From: Epiperipatus broadwayi | Lineage: Eukaryota > Onychophora > Udeonychophora > Euonychophora > Peripatidae | Assembly: GCA_028023455.1 (NCBI GenBank) | Contig: JAQFVV010012405.1 | Location: 8,105,291 to 8,169,290, forward strand | Direction of reading: 5' to 3' | Length of the DNA stretch: 64,000 nucleotides | Part shown: positions 26,510 through 38,127 of the stretch, in pieces | Layout of the letters: each line of letters opens with the position of its first letter | How positions within the stretch are numbered: the first letter of the stretch is position 1 | Position numbers and translations under genes: made by a program | Notes under the pieces: generated by a model | What the model saw: only the letters and a program-made list of their open reading frames with translations | The model's database searches: none | Told to the model about the DNA's origin: nothing

Positions 26510-26905
26510 TATTATATAGGGTATATGAGCACGACTTTCACATGACCCACCATCTCATAACTCTGATACACTTGAACACATATATGTCGAAAAGATAAAT
26601 AATCACCAATATCCGTATTTCATGCTAAACCAGCAATCATCAGTTGGTCCAGATTACCATCTCTACACATATATGCTATAAGTGCTCAGATATATATTAA
26701 GATAGCCAATCCTCATACTTTAATGGACAGGCTTCAAACTACTCTACACTCCAACTTTTCAACCATCCATTCAATTGAAAATCTGATGATGGAATGCTCA
26801 AAGGCCACCCTGAAGCCGAGATTCTTGTCACACCCATGTTGATCAAAGATCAATCTGACCCCTCATACACAGAACACAATCCATTTAATACAGGGATCGG
26901 AAGAT
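26510..26905 (+). repeat. Repeat E, dispersed copy
   Basis: This is one copy of the ~460-bp repeat that forms the block at 29085-30990, beginning GGGTATATGAGCACGACTTT and running through the CATCCATTCAATTGAAAATC segment. It ends near 26905. The family has no recognisable protein; short shared frames are by-products. Confidence 0.85.
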
Positions 26906-27795
26906 ATTCTAGATTTAAGGAATTAATAAAATCAATTTTGATGTTTGTTTTGAAAGATAAGATAAAATGAGTAAACGCTAAAATAATTAATGTATTGAAT
27001 TGAGTTATGTAATATTAGATTTTGGTTAATTACAAAGCTTTTGATTATTAATAAATGATTATTGGGTTTAATTATCCTTATCTGTAGAAATAGGAGGATA
27101 AATAATAACAAGTTTAATAAGTTATTTAATTTAAAGTAAGTTGGTAATTTATTATTATTAGTTTCAGTATGTTATTAAAGTTATTTTAATCCTCAAATAG
27201 TGTTTCTAGCTGATGTTTGTAAATGAGTGTAATTTAGATAATTGGATCTCAACAAAATCCTTCTTGTTATTCGATTATCTAACTATTTATGATTGTTATT
27301 ATATTCATTAAAAAGTATAGTCATGATCCCTGGGATACCATAGGATAGCAATAATTATTTAGATCAATTTAATCTGTGTTTTTAAAATTATTATCTTTAC
27401 GGTTTTCTCTTTTTTTAGAGTATAAGAGAGTAGATTAATTATTTTACATGAAGTATTAAGTCATTGTCTGTTGTATGGATTTTCCTAATGATTATAATAG
27501 GATGATAGCTGGAGAGTTTCTGCAATAGCAATGTCATTGTGAAGTTTATTTCATATGCTTCTCAATATTAAAACCTCTACGTTTGTGACCATCCATGTAG
27601 AGTATATCTTATGTTATATACGGATGTAGTTAGACTCTCATTATCATTGTCATCATTAAATTTTCTTTCTGGGGAGGTAACAATATAAATATATAATATT
27701 AAAAAGAAATAGATTTATGTCAGTGAAAAAAAGAGCAATACAAAGATTTCAGACTACTTAATAAAATAGGGAGATCAAAAATGAAATACCTGGGT
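26906..27795. other. AT-rich gap, no gene seen
   Basis: I see no coding frame or known element here. Confidence 0.4.
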
Positions 27796-28080
27796 GAGAA
27801 ATAAAGTGTTATTGACATCATTGAAATAATTAAAAGACTGAAGTAGAGTTGGGCTGAACATATTGCTAGAAGGTATGATAATAGATAGATGGTTAAAATC
27901 TTAATCCGGATTCCAAGAGATTGTAAAAGACCTAGAAAGAGACCAGGTGTGAGATGAATGAAATAAGGAAGTGTGCTGAGATGATGTGGAGAAAAGAGGA
28001 TAGAGATTACAGAACATGTATTGGACTTGGAGAGACCTTTAATCTGCAGTGGATCAAGATGGTTAAAATGTGATGATTAT
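27796..28080 (+). pseudogene. Third LINE type, C-terminal tail remnant
   Basis: With stops read through, the plus strand gives a block WAEHIARRYDNR, then IPRDCKRPRKRPGVR, then WRKEDRDYRTCIG and FNLQWIKM. This follows the common LINE tail pattern W-x-GHVAR...RW...RGRPxxRW...DRxxWR. Several in-frame stops fall where tryptophan is usual, as expected from G-to-A decay of TGG. Only about 90 codons survive. Assigned by pattern alone. Confidence 0.6.
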
Positions 28081-28531
28081 GATATTTTTAATTCATCTTA
28101 ATGATATAAAAAGAATATTTAAGTTCACATTGAGACTCAAAATTTATTGTGACTCAAAATTTAATAAATAAAAAAAAAGAATATTTTGTCTAATACTTTA
28201 TAGTTAATACTCAGCAAGCCTTACAAAAAAGAACTTAGCATACACATCTTGCTTGAAGATGACATAATCAAAAAATATCAAGTTGTTAAAACATGCACGG
28301 AAATTAAAGTATTTGATACCCCTAGTTTTGTTAACCAATGAAAAGTCTTTGCAAAATACTTGCATAGTAAAGAGAATCATTTGATTTTCTTAACCGATGG
28401 TTGGCTATGGTGTGACGAAATTGAGACGAGGGTTACATTGATTAAAAAAAACAAACTTGAAAATATATTTTCAAATAAAATAATTATTCAGGTTTCCACA
28501 ACCTGGCATGGAGATTCAGGTGTGATATATA
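28081..28531. other. Short gap, no supported gene
   Basis: A 61-codon frame at 28360-28545 (MHSKENHLIFLTDGWLWCDE at its start) is not recognisable, and its end overlaps the tandem duplication. I do not call it a gene. Confidence 0.35.
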
Positions 28532-28769
28532 TCTGTATTATCTGACAAGCAAATAGTAAAAGTGGATTATTGAAATTTTATATATTAGTGAATAGTTGCT
28601 TTCTGTTGGATTTCAGTTGAAAATGTATTAATAAAACAAACAAACAAATTCTGTATTATCTGACAAGCAAATAGTAAAAGTGGATTATTGAAATTTTATA
28701 TATTAGTGAATAGTTGCTTTCTGTTGGATTTCAGTTGAAAATGTATTAATAAAACAAACAAACAAACAA
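28532..28769. repeat. 119-bp tandem duplication
   Basis: The unit starting CTGTATTATCTGACAAGC at 28532 is repeated, almost without change, at 28651. Each copy ends in an AAAC/CAAA-rich tract. Confidence 0.95.
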
Positions 28770-28840
28770 AAACCTTAAAAATTATATTTTTGTTTAAACT
28801 TTTCAAATAATTTTTAACATATTCAAACTTATAATAAATA

Positions 28841-29013
28841 AATAAAAATCATATACAACAGCTATACAAATATATATATATATATATATATAAGCTTTTT
28901 TTGGCATATAAATAAAAATCATATACAACAGCTATACAAATATATATATATATATATATATAAGCTTTTTTTGGCATATGGTTTTGGGCCTTTTTCAAAT
29001 GTTAATCATCTAT
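28841..29013 (+). repeat. Repeat K with internal 70-bp duplication
   Basis: AATAAAAATCATATACAACA, a (TA)n run and AAGCTTTTTTTGGCATAT occur twice in tandem (28841-28910 and 28911-28980). Sequence continuing to TGTTAATCAT follows. The reverse complement of this repeat flanks the family B LTR at 32650-32752 and 36806-36950. Confidence 0.8.
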
Positions 29014-29084
29014 GTTAAAATAGACAATTAATATTTAAAAAAGGCACAAAGGCATGTGCCATAAAAGTTATGTATAATTATATT

Positions 29085-29900
29085 TAATATATAAGGTATA
29101 TGAGCACAGAGTTTTACACAACTCATCACTCTCCACACTATCTCATAACACTGACACACTCGAACACATATATGTAGAAAAGATGAATAATCACCAATAT
29201 CTGTTTTCCATGCTAAACCAGCAATCATCAGTTGGTCCAGATTACCATCTCTACACATATAGCATTAAGTGCTCAGATATATATTAAGATAACCAATCCT
29301 CATACTTTAATGGACAGGCTTCAATCTACTCTACACTCCAAATCTTCAACCGTCCATCCAATTGAAAATCTAATGATGAAAATGCTCAAAGGTCACCCTG
29401 AGGCTAAGATTGTTGTCACACATATTGACCTAAGGTTAATCTGACCCTTCATGTACAGGACTTAATCCATTTAATACATATACAAGGTATGGGCAGACAT
29501 CTCTACTATGTAATAACTGAAACACACAGGCTTATTATATAGCTGTGTCTATATATGTAATATATAGGGTATATGGGCACAGACTTTCACACAACCCACC
29601 ACTATCCATACTATCTCACAATACTGATACACTAGAACACATATATGTTGAAAAGATAAATAATCACCAATATATGTATTTCATGCTAAACAAGCAATCA
29701 GCAGTTGATCCACATTACCATCTTTCCACACATATGCTCTAAGTGCCCAGATATATATTAAAATAGCCAATCCTCATACTTTAATGGACAGGTTTCAATC
29801 TACTCCACACTCTAACTCTTCAACCATCCATCCAATTGAAAATCTGATAATGAAATGCTCAAAGGCCACCCTAAGGCTGAGAATCTTGTCACATCCATGT
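29085..29900 (+). repeat. Repeat E, plus-strand tandem copies
   Basis: One full unit (from GGTATATGAGCACAGAG, about 474 bp to the next) is followed by a unit ending at 29900. Shared landmarks are AACCAGCAATCATCAG, AAGTGCTCAGATATATATTA and CCATCCAATTGAAAATC. Frames such as 29545-29742 arise repeatedly from the repeat and are not independently supported genes. Confidence 0.9.
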
Positions 29901-30990
29901 CTGAGCACTTATAGCATATATGTGTAGAGATGGTAATCTGGACCAATTGATGATTGCTGGTTTAGCATGAAATATATATATTGGTGATTATTTATCTTTT
30001 CAACATATATGTGTTCTAGTGTATCAGTATTATGAGATAGTATGGAGAGGGGTGGGTCATGTGAAAGTCTGTGCTCATATACCCTATATATTACATATAT
30101 AGACACAGGTGTATAATAAGCCTGTGTGTTTCAGTTATGACATAGTAGAGGTTGTCTACCCATCCTTTGTATACATCCTGTATATGAGGGATCAGATTGA
30201 CTTTAGGTCAACATGGATATGACAAGAATCTCAGCCTCAGGGTGGCCTTTGAGCATTTCATCATCAGATTTTCAATTGGATGGACGATTGAAGAGTTGGA
30301 GTGTGGAGTAGATTGAAGCCTGTCCATTAAAGTATGATGATTGGCTATCTTAATATATATCTGAGCACTTATAGCATATATGTGTAAATATGGTAATCTG
30401 GACCAATTGATGATTGCTGGTTTAGCATGAAATACGTAGGTTGGTGATTATTTATCTTTTCAACACATATGTGTTCAAGTGCATCAGTGTAATGAGATAG
30501 TGTGGAGAGTGGTTGGTCATGTGAAAGTCTCTGCTCATCATATATAGACACGGGTATATAATAAGCCTGTGTATTTCAATTATTACATAGTAGAGATGTC
30601 TGCCTATCCCTTGTATAAGTATTAAATGGATTAGGTCCTGTACATGAGGACTCAGATTTACCTTATGTCAACTTAGGTGTGACAAGTATCTCAGCCTCAG
30701 GGTCACCTTTGAGCATTTCATCATCAGATTTTCAATTGGATGGTTGAAAAGTTGGAGTGTGGAGTAGATTGAAGCCTGTCCATTAAAGTATGAGGTTTGT
30801 CTATCTTAATATATATCTGAGCACTTATAGCATATATGTGTAGAGATGGTAATCTGGACCAACTGATGATTGCTGGTTTAGCATGAAATACATATATTGG
30901 TGATTATTTATCTTTTCAGCTTATATGTATTCAAGTGTATCAGTGTTATGAGAGTGGTGGGTCATGTGAAAGTCTGTGCTCATATACCCT
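29901..30990 (-). repeat. Repeat E, inverted tandem copies
   Basis: From 29901 the same repeat continues in reverse, with unit starts (CTGAGCACTTATAGCATA) at 29901, 30361 and 30817, i.e. 460 and 456 bp apart. The last copy is partial and the second has an internal deletion near 30540. With the plus copies it forms a large inverted structure whose switch point is 29900/29901. Confidence 0.9.
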
Positions 30991-31189
30991 ACATATAATT
31001 ATTTATTATATTTATTATTTTACCTGTAGATTATTACAATTGGATTTATTAAATTATCTGTCTACATTTGCTAACTGACTATGTATCTTTATGAATGTAT
31101 TGTACTATTAACATTTCAACATTAAGCATTACATACTGCTTAACAACTACAAATATTATTATTATGATTTTTTTATATATTTATTTACC
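30991..31189. other. Short AT-rich spacer
   Basis: Nothing recognisable lies between the repeat E block and the next element. Confidence 0.4.
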
Positions 31190-32130
31190 ACCTCCTTACC
31201 CTGGTGGTCGCATTTTCAAGCAGAGAGAGAATATCATTGATAGATTAACCATCAATGACACTATGGTCAGATCAAGGCTACACAGCTCTGACCATTTTGC
31301 CTGACCATAGCATTCCTCCATATTTCTGGGATAACACCCATCAACCAAGCCACTTTATTTGTTTGAGACAAGTATCAGGCACCATCCAGACATATAAACA
31401 TTATATAACTGGCATACCCAGATGATAGGCAAATAAACCCAGCACTTGACATTTACCCAGGCTAGCTCCAACATTTTGAACAGGGACCCAGTATGGGAAT
31501 AATTATAATCTTATAATCATGGTGACACAGTTAAAGAGAGAAAAACACCAAGCAACATTTAAATAAACACTTTTTATTCCTATGTACACACAATCAATTA
31601 AATATTTAATATAATAATAAAAATATATAAATAACCATACAACAATTATCAGCATTTAAATATCATTATTTGTTCTTCATTTTCATGATCCATTTTCTCT
31701 TAAGAATGTCTAGACAGTTTATGTATGACTTAGAATGTTATATTTACCTAGGTTTTTCTAAAGGGGAGATAACATCATCTTTTGGCAATTAGTATATTTC
31801 CCTTAATTTTTTTTATAGCTGGCCAATGATCTTCAGTGATGACTTCCTTAGGTTTTTTCCATGCTTCTGACTGACAATAGGAGAGCCTATACTATAGTTG
31901 AGGCATTGATCACAGGTGAGAGAAACTGATGGTGCTGGGGACCTGGGGTATGAAACCCAAAAGAACATTCCTGAGGTTCTTTAGCAATTCATGTCACTGC
32001 TTTTGCAGCATTTACTTTTAGATTTTTCATATAGAAATAACTGATTCTTTGAGGATCTTGTTGATTATCCACACACAAAGTTGGAGTAATAATAATCATA
32101 ACAATAAACAATCTGTGACCTTCAAACCTG
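31190..32130 (-). mobile_element. Diverged LTR-like sequence related to family D
   Basis: The part at 31340-31500 matches the left part of the family D LTR (40850-41000) in order and wording: CACTTTATTTGTTT, then CAGGC(A/G)CCA, then CCAGC(A/G)CT, then CTAGCTC. Boundaries could not be set. An inverted pair (ATTGATAGATTAACCATCAAT around 31236-31256) is present. A processed gene or different repeat is possible for the rest. Confidence 0.35.
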
Positions 32131-32649
32131 TCTCCCCCACTGTCCACTTTTATCAAAATTTTTAATCTAAATTACATTTAATCTGATTTTTAATTAAATT
32201 TACATGTATCTAATTTTCTTAGATTCATCTACTATCTCATTGCCCAGGAATCTTGCCAAAATTTAAGTATATTTCTGCCAATGAGATAGTTTACAAGATT
32301 ACCTTCATTAATTAATTTTATTGTTTATTAAAAGTTTTATTTTAAAATCTTTTACCATTTATTTTCCTTTTTTTTTATTATAACATTTACTTTTTTTTTT
32401 TTTCAATTATAAAAAGAAGAGAGAATGTTCTGAATCTTTTCTAACAGGATTCTCTTTCCCCACTCTTATTCTTAATAAAAACAAATATATTCTTAAAAAA
32501 ATATGATGCAATATACTTTTTTTAATTTCATTCTTAAAATCTATTTTTAAGCTTCTTTTTTTTTCTTCATAATTTTTTTTTAATTATCAAAACATATGTA
32601 ATGCATATATATGTGTGTGTTTTTATAACATATATGTTGTGAGCATTAC
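32131..32649. other. T-rich gap, no gene seen
   Basis: There are homopolymer-rich runs only. Confidence 0.4.
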
Positions 32650-32752
32650 TATATATATATATAGCTGTTGTACAAACATTAAAATAAATGATTAACATTT
32701 GAAAATACCATGTGGCAAAAAAGGCTTTTGTATATAATTGCTTTTAATATAT
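32650..32752 (-). repeat. Repeat K, left part, interrupted by LTR B1
   Basis: GATTAACATTTGAAAA and GGCAAAAAAGGCTTTT match the reverse complement of 28960-29013. The remainder of this copy, a (TA)n run followed by GCTGTTGTATATGATTTG, reappears at 36806-36950 on the far side of the family B LTR. Confidence 0.65.
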
Positions 32753-34618
32753 TATAACGGTCAGGGTGTATCAGAGTCTTACTGTATCTGCCATAACAAG
32801 GGTGCCATCAGGCCATTCGAACATGGAAAATTTATATAGTAGGCAGATACATACTGTTAAGATCCAATTTTATTTTATTATAGACTGTTAGCCCCAGTCA
32901 CTAGCTCACGGAGCAGCAGAGATAATGTATCTTTTATTTTTAAAGAAAAAAAGATAATAAAAAATAAGAAATAGCCACTGCCAGATTAACAATGCACAGA
33001 AACATTTATTTTGCACATATATAAAATTTAAAATTATTTTAGTATAATGTTTACTTTATAATTTGATTTACATTTTAACTTTTGATTTTATAAGTTTGCA
33101 CAGATGAATTTATTAATATTTTATTAGAGTGTCGAGTATGGATAGACTACATAGATTGCACTCAAAAAAGAAATATTGTATATCTCTTATTTAACCCTAG
33201 GCCAAAAGTTCACAGTCAAACTAACACCAATCTATCTGATATATCGATGTATTCAATGCAGCATAAATACGACAGCACAATACCGTACTGTCAGAAATAT
33301 ACATCTGAACAGCATGTTTATTGAGAAGAAATGCCTCTTGTCCAGTACAGGAATAATTTGTCTGTCTGGTGAGAAAAACAATAAAAAAAGAAAACTCCAT
33401 AGAAAGGGATTGCAATACTTTTTGCCATCTTACTATCCCATTCCATAGGCTAAAGGGGTGATCCAAGGAGTAGGGAATACTGTCTGCTTCCAATGATCAG
33501 TAAGAAATGGGACTTATTTTGCCCAAGTGTGGCATATAATGTGATCCTGCACATAGTGGATCTTCATGCTACATTTACTAATTACACCAATACATCCAAT
33601 CCATTGACCCAATTTAACTGTGAAACAAATAACCTAAGATTTGCCCTCTCTTAAACTAACATAAATTTATAAATCTATGCAGCCATTTATGCCCAATTTA
33701 AATTTAACATGATTTAATTAAAAGTTTTAGCTTAATGTGTTAAAAAAAACATAATAAACACTTAAAAGAATGGAAAAGTTAAATTAATGAAAATGATTTT
33801 AAAACCACTTATGATAAAAATAATTATTAATTATTTAATTTGGTCAGATAGGAATTTATATTTATATTTAAATATTGAAAATATTTATACTTAATGTTTA
33901 TGAATTATACATATAGTTCTTACAGTTTAAAAGTCCATCCTTAATAGTTGCTTGTAATTTGGATCCAGTGTTAATTCCCACAGCATCCTGGGGGAGAATG
34001 GTATGCTGTTTGCCATTTTATTGGTATTCATCCGGAGGTCCTTTGCAGTAGCTGGTATAGTTCTTTGCAGGATCCTGATGTCCTGGGGTCCGCAATATAG
34101 GAAAATGATATTTCATTTCTTTTCTTTGGAAAAACTGAAGGGATTGAAAGTGTGTCTTTTCAATCCCCTCTCCTTCAACTCTCTCAGACTTAACACATAT
34201 AGCACACACCATAATTTATTTCCAATCTTTTTCTTTTTATATTAAAATTGCGGATTGACTAGACATGATGTCATGATGATGATGATTCTTTTGCTGCGGA
34301 CTGTTTCCTGAAAGATTTTTTTATTGGCTATTCTGATCTTATTGTTTTTCTCTCCTATCTGACCTTGAATTATAAATTTTGAGATGCCCAAGGGCTAGTT
34401 TACTTAAGACTAATTAAAAATAATCATTTCCATTTTTAGCCTTTTACATAATAGAATTAATTACATTTTGTATATTTTGAAAGATATATTTTTATCTTTA
34501 AATCTTTTAAGTTTTTTCTTAAAATTTAGTTTTAAAATACCTTTTTTTAAATAAAGTTTTCTTTTAATAATTTTTCATCTGTGCGATATATATATACAAG
34601 TTTAGATGACTTTCAATT

Positions 34619-35298
34619 TGTTTTCTGTACTGCAATAGCCTGGAGAGAATGCAGGGACAAACCATTGTATTTCTTATGTTGCTGCATGAGCTTAATGCTA
34701 AATGCAGCAACTTTGCCTTTCCAGAATAATCTCGCTGCAAGAGTGTTTACTTTTCTGATAAATGTTTTGGTAAGTTTAATGATTGGCACATAATAATTTA
34801 TTTTGGCCATAATTTTCATATTCAATATGGCTACTTTCCCAGGTAGGGATAGATAGACTTTGGATAATTTTGGGTTAAGTTTTCCATTGATAATAGGATT
34901 TCATTATGTATGTCTTTTGACATTTGTGTATGTGTTTTGGCAAGTGCAAATCAAAAATTTTTAGGATTTGCACTTGCCAAAACACATATACAAATGTCAA
35001 AAGATATACATAATGAAATCCTATTATCAATAGAAAACGTAACCCAAAATTATCCAAAGTCTATCTATCCCTTCCTGGGAAAGTAGCCATATTGAATATG
35101 AAAATTATGGCCAAAATAAATTATTATGTGCCAGTCATCAAACTTACCAAAACATTTATCAGAAAAGTAAACACTCATGCAGTGAGATTATTTTGAAAAG
35201 GAAAAGTTGCTGCATTTAGCATTAAGCTCATGCAGCAACATAAGAAATACAATGGTTTGTCCCTGCATTCTCTCCAGGCTATTGCAGTACAGAAAACA
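34619..35298. repeat. Inverted duplication, 334-bp arms
   Basis: Arms 34619-34952 and 34965-35298 are reverse complements with few mismatches, separated by AAAAATTTTTAG. Both carry the same LINE coding sequence, so minus-strand frame 34613-34825 (NMKIMAKINYYVPIIKLTK) and the plus strand at 35095-35298 give the same protein. Ordinary twin-priming inversion would not duplicate the segment. Confidence 0.95.
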
Positions 35299-35998
35299 TT
35301 CAACTTTATCTCAATAATAATAAAAACCTGTTGATACAAGCAGATTCTGGAGCCAGTAATTCCTACTGATAGACCACCACCTAGAGATAAGAACTTCATA
35401 GACATCAAATGAGCTGATTAAAAAATACATGGTCATCATCAAGATATGGGAAGCCTACAGACTAATACATCCAGTCAACATTGACATATGTCCCAAGTTG
35501 GGGACTCCCAATAAAAAACTCATGACTCTCTTCAGCTTCTGGAGCATGGAGCCTAAATACCTGGATTTTGTACTCAAAATCAACATCAATTCAGTGAGTA
35601 CCAACTGGTTTCTTGCATATAAGAGAGGTATTGTTAAAATTGATCCTATTTGTCCTCTCTGTCATAGGCATGAAGAAACCTTTGAACATCTGATATGCTC
35701 ATGTCCTGGTCTCTGGATCACAAGAAGTACAATTGCCAAGAACCTCAATGTTGACTATTACTTAGTCATATCACTCAATGACAGCATAAGAACAAGATCA
35801 ATTGCCACAATCAGATTGTCATTATTTATAAACTATGCAATTTGGACTGTAAGGTGCAGAAAAATATTCAACACCAATGCTTTCGATGAAGAGGCTTTTA
35901 CCATTAGAAAACTACAAAAAATGAAGAATCGTGACCAACTGCTAACTCCCAACTCAAGATTTTATGAAACATGGAATCTCATTAAGAACATCCAATGA
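35090..35998 (+). pseudogene. Type II LINE polyprotein C-terminus
   Basis: A frame starting NMKIMAKINYYVPVIKLTK is broken by stops near 35195 and 35330. It continues through a PTDRPPP segment into an open 189-codon frame at 35429-35998. That frame (residues about 75-95) has CPLCHRHEETFEHLICSC, a C-x2-C-x8-H-x4-C zinc knuckle usual at the end of LINE ORF2. The stop is at 35996-35998. The catalytic RT motifs are missing because the copy is 5'-truncated. The CCHC end is well kept compared with the copy at 23025. Confidence 0.85.
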
Positions 35999-36002
35999 AC
36001 GC

Positions 36003-36461
36003 AACAGTCTGCTGAACTGAGTCATTTGTCAGGCAGATTGGGTAAATAAACACCGTGAAGGAACAGTCTGCTGAACTGAGTCATTTGTCAGGCAGATTGG
36101 GTAAATAAACACCGTGAAGGAACAGTCTGCTGAATTGAGTCATTTGTCAGGCAGATTGGGTAAATAAACACCGTGAAGGAACAGTCTGCTGAACTGAGTC
36201 ATTTGTCAGGCAGATTGGGTAAATAAACACCGTGAAGGAACAGTCTGCTGAACTGAGTCATTTGTCAGGCAGATTGGGTAAATAAACACCGTGAAGGAAC
36301 AGTCTGCTGAACTGAGTCATTTGTCAGGCAGATTGGGTAAATAAACACCGTGAAGGAACAGTCTGCTGAACTGAGTCATTTGTCAGGCAGATTGGGTAAA
36401 TAAAGACCGTGAAGGAACAGTCTGCTGAACTGAGTCATTTGTCAGGCAGATTGGGTAAATA
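36003..36461 (+). repeat. 59-bp minisatellite, eight units
   Basis: Units start (AACAGTCTGCTGAA) at 36003, 36062, 36121, 36180, 36239, 36298, 36357 and 36416, the last being truncated. They differ by only one or two bases (C to T at 36135; AAAGACC for AAACACC in unit seven). The array begins four bases after the LINE stop codon. Confidence 0.97.
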
Positions 36462-36700
36462 CATACTATTATTGATGGACTACTTAGTTTGAACATTAGA
36501 CAATGGTACCAGATATCACAGTTATCATCACACATTTATAATATCCCTTATTCTATTTTGTATTAATCTAAATGTCCTTATGATTTCATTGATGTATATA
36601 ACATATTTATCTTGCTTGATTATCTTTTTTTACACATGTATTAGCTTATATTTTATACTTGTTTCTTTTGTACAATATATAATATATTGATTTTGCATTC

Positions 36701-36706
36701 AATAAA
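36701..36706 (+). terminator. Polyadenylation signal of type II LINE
   Basis: AATAAA lies 12 bases before the ten-A tract at 36719-36728 that ends the inserted copy. Confidence 0.75.
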
Positions 36707-36803
36707 TTATAGAGAATTAAAAAAAAAACTTTTATTTGTGAACATTTTTTATTTTTAATTTCTAATTTTATTTAAAATAATGTAACAGCATGTGTGCCCA
36801 TTG

Positions 36804-36950
<147 letters not shown>

Positions 36951-37611
36951 ATGAAAGAACTGGAACTGTATAATGGATTTCATTACTTTCCATTTTTGGT
37001 GATATTCAAAATTATACATTAGTGTTTTCATATCTACTGCCATAATAATTTCAGACCTTCTTTTAGATAATGGCAAACAATGTAATATGCTTATTTAAAT
37101 TAAACAACCATATTTACAATAAAGTTTAATTTTTAAAATGTAACCATTTAAATCTCTACAAAAATAATTGACAAAAAAGTAGAATAATGTAAATATAAAA
37201 AAATAGTACAATAGTAAATATAGAGGGAATAAAGAACAACTGCATGCCTTACTGAAAGGTATATGTGATCATACAAATAGGCATATGAAATTTATAAATT
37301 TTAATTTATCAATTATTAATTTTTTTATTTAATGTTTTTTCACACTGTGAATTACTAAAATCATGAGTGATATGCAGTATACTTATTACAGTAAGTACAT
37401 TGTAGAATTTCTCATTACTATGGTATAGCTATTATTATGAAAACCAAAGCAATGTGTTTAGGCCCCTGGATCTTATGAGCTCTTGATAGGTGATCATTAA
37501 ATAAAAAAGTAATAAAAATATTAAGACCTATGCTATAAATATTAAAAAACCCATTTTAATAATTTTGCATAGGGGTCCATTGCAACACTGTTCATTACTA
37601 TTTAGATATTT

Positions 37612-37665
37612 ATGTAATGATAAATAATACTTTAATATTAAATAAATATAATGTCATGTGATACC
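37612..37665 (+). repeat. Short repeat X, copy 1
   Basis: TGTAATGATAAATAAT and the following bases to AATGTCATGTGA match 42319-42370, which directly adjoins the family D LTR. Confidence 0.7.
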
Positions 37666-37704
37666 AACTCAATTGCCCTCTCGCTGCCATGTTCAATAAC
37701 TTTT

Positions 37705-37735
37705 ACAGTAAAAAAATGGACCATTTTTTTACTGT
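37705..37735. repeat. Perfect 15-bp-arm hairpin
   Basis: ACAGTAAAAAAATGG and CCATTTTTTTACTGT are separated by a single A. Confidence 0.9.
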
Positions 37736-37869
37736 ATTATTCACAACAAAACACCCAGAGAGCAAACTAAAACCAGCCTATATATATTAATGTAAATTAT
37801 TTTTTAAATAACTGATATTAAGTTTATAGAGTGGACATATTTCAATTTTAAAACTCTTTAATAAATAAA

Positions 37870-37960
37870 CATATGTTTTAAATACATTTTTCTTTTACGA
37901 AAGATTATTTTAATAATTTTTTTAGATAAATTAGTATGTGCCAATTTCAATATTGGTACA
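37870..37960 (-). repeat. Family D 3' LTR start (partial)
   Basis: The stretch from AAATACATTTTTCTTTTACG to GGTACA matches 42225-42315 closely. The G-rich bases just inside it on the minus strand (GAAGGCGGTGCAA) sit where a polypurine tract is expected. Confidence 0.65.
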
Positions 37961-38127
37961 TTGCACCGCCTTCATTTGAGAGTAAAATGTGTCATTTTTT
38001 ACCATTTTGTCTCTGACAACTTTAATTTTTAATTCTAAATGTTATCATTATTCTAAGTTTGCTTTTTAATATCTTTCACTTTTCATACTAAGGGCATTCT
38101 TCAATTATGCTTTACTTCTTTCTATGC

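Larger units (their letters stand above)
34619..36728 (+). mobile_element. Type II LINE, 5'-truncated, with inverted duplication
   Basis: The element contains, left to right, a 334-bp inverted arm (34619-34952), a 12-bp spacer, the matching sense arm (34965-35298), the rest of the ORF (to 35998), eight 59-bp repeats, a short 3' UTR with AATAAA at 36701-36706, and a run of ten A (36719-36728). The poly(A) and polyadenylation signal show insertion by retrotransposition into the LTR. The family also occurs at 23025-23790. Confidence 0.85.
36951..37869. other. AT-rich gap, possibly diverged family D LTR
   Basis: If 37870-37960 is the start of a 3' LTR, the LTR body should lie here, but I could not align it with 40749-42240. 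The short repeat at 37612-37665 and the hairpin at 37705-37735 are the only defined items. Confidence 0.35.

Noticed and set aside
29545-30106. Pair of similar 65-codon ORFs on opposite strands (MSIYVIYRVY...)
   Set aside because: They recur because the repeat recurs; copies carry stops and indels without codon-level constraint.
36003-36461. CRISPR-like array
   Set aside because: The 59-bp units are directly contiguous with no variable spacers, in a eukaryotic LINE 3' UTR.
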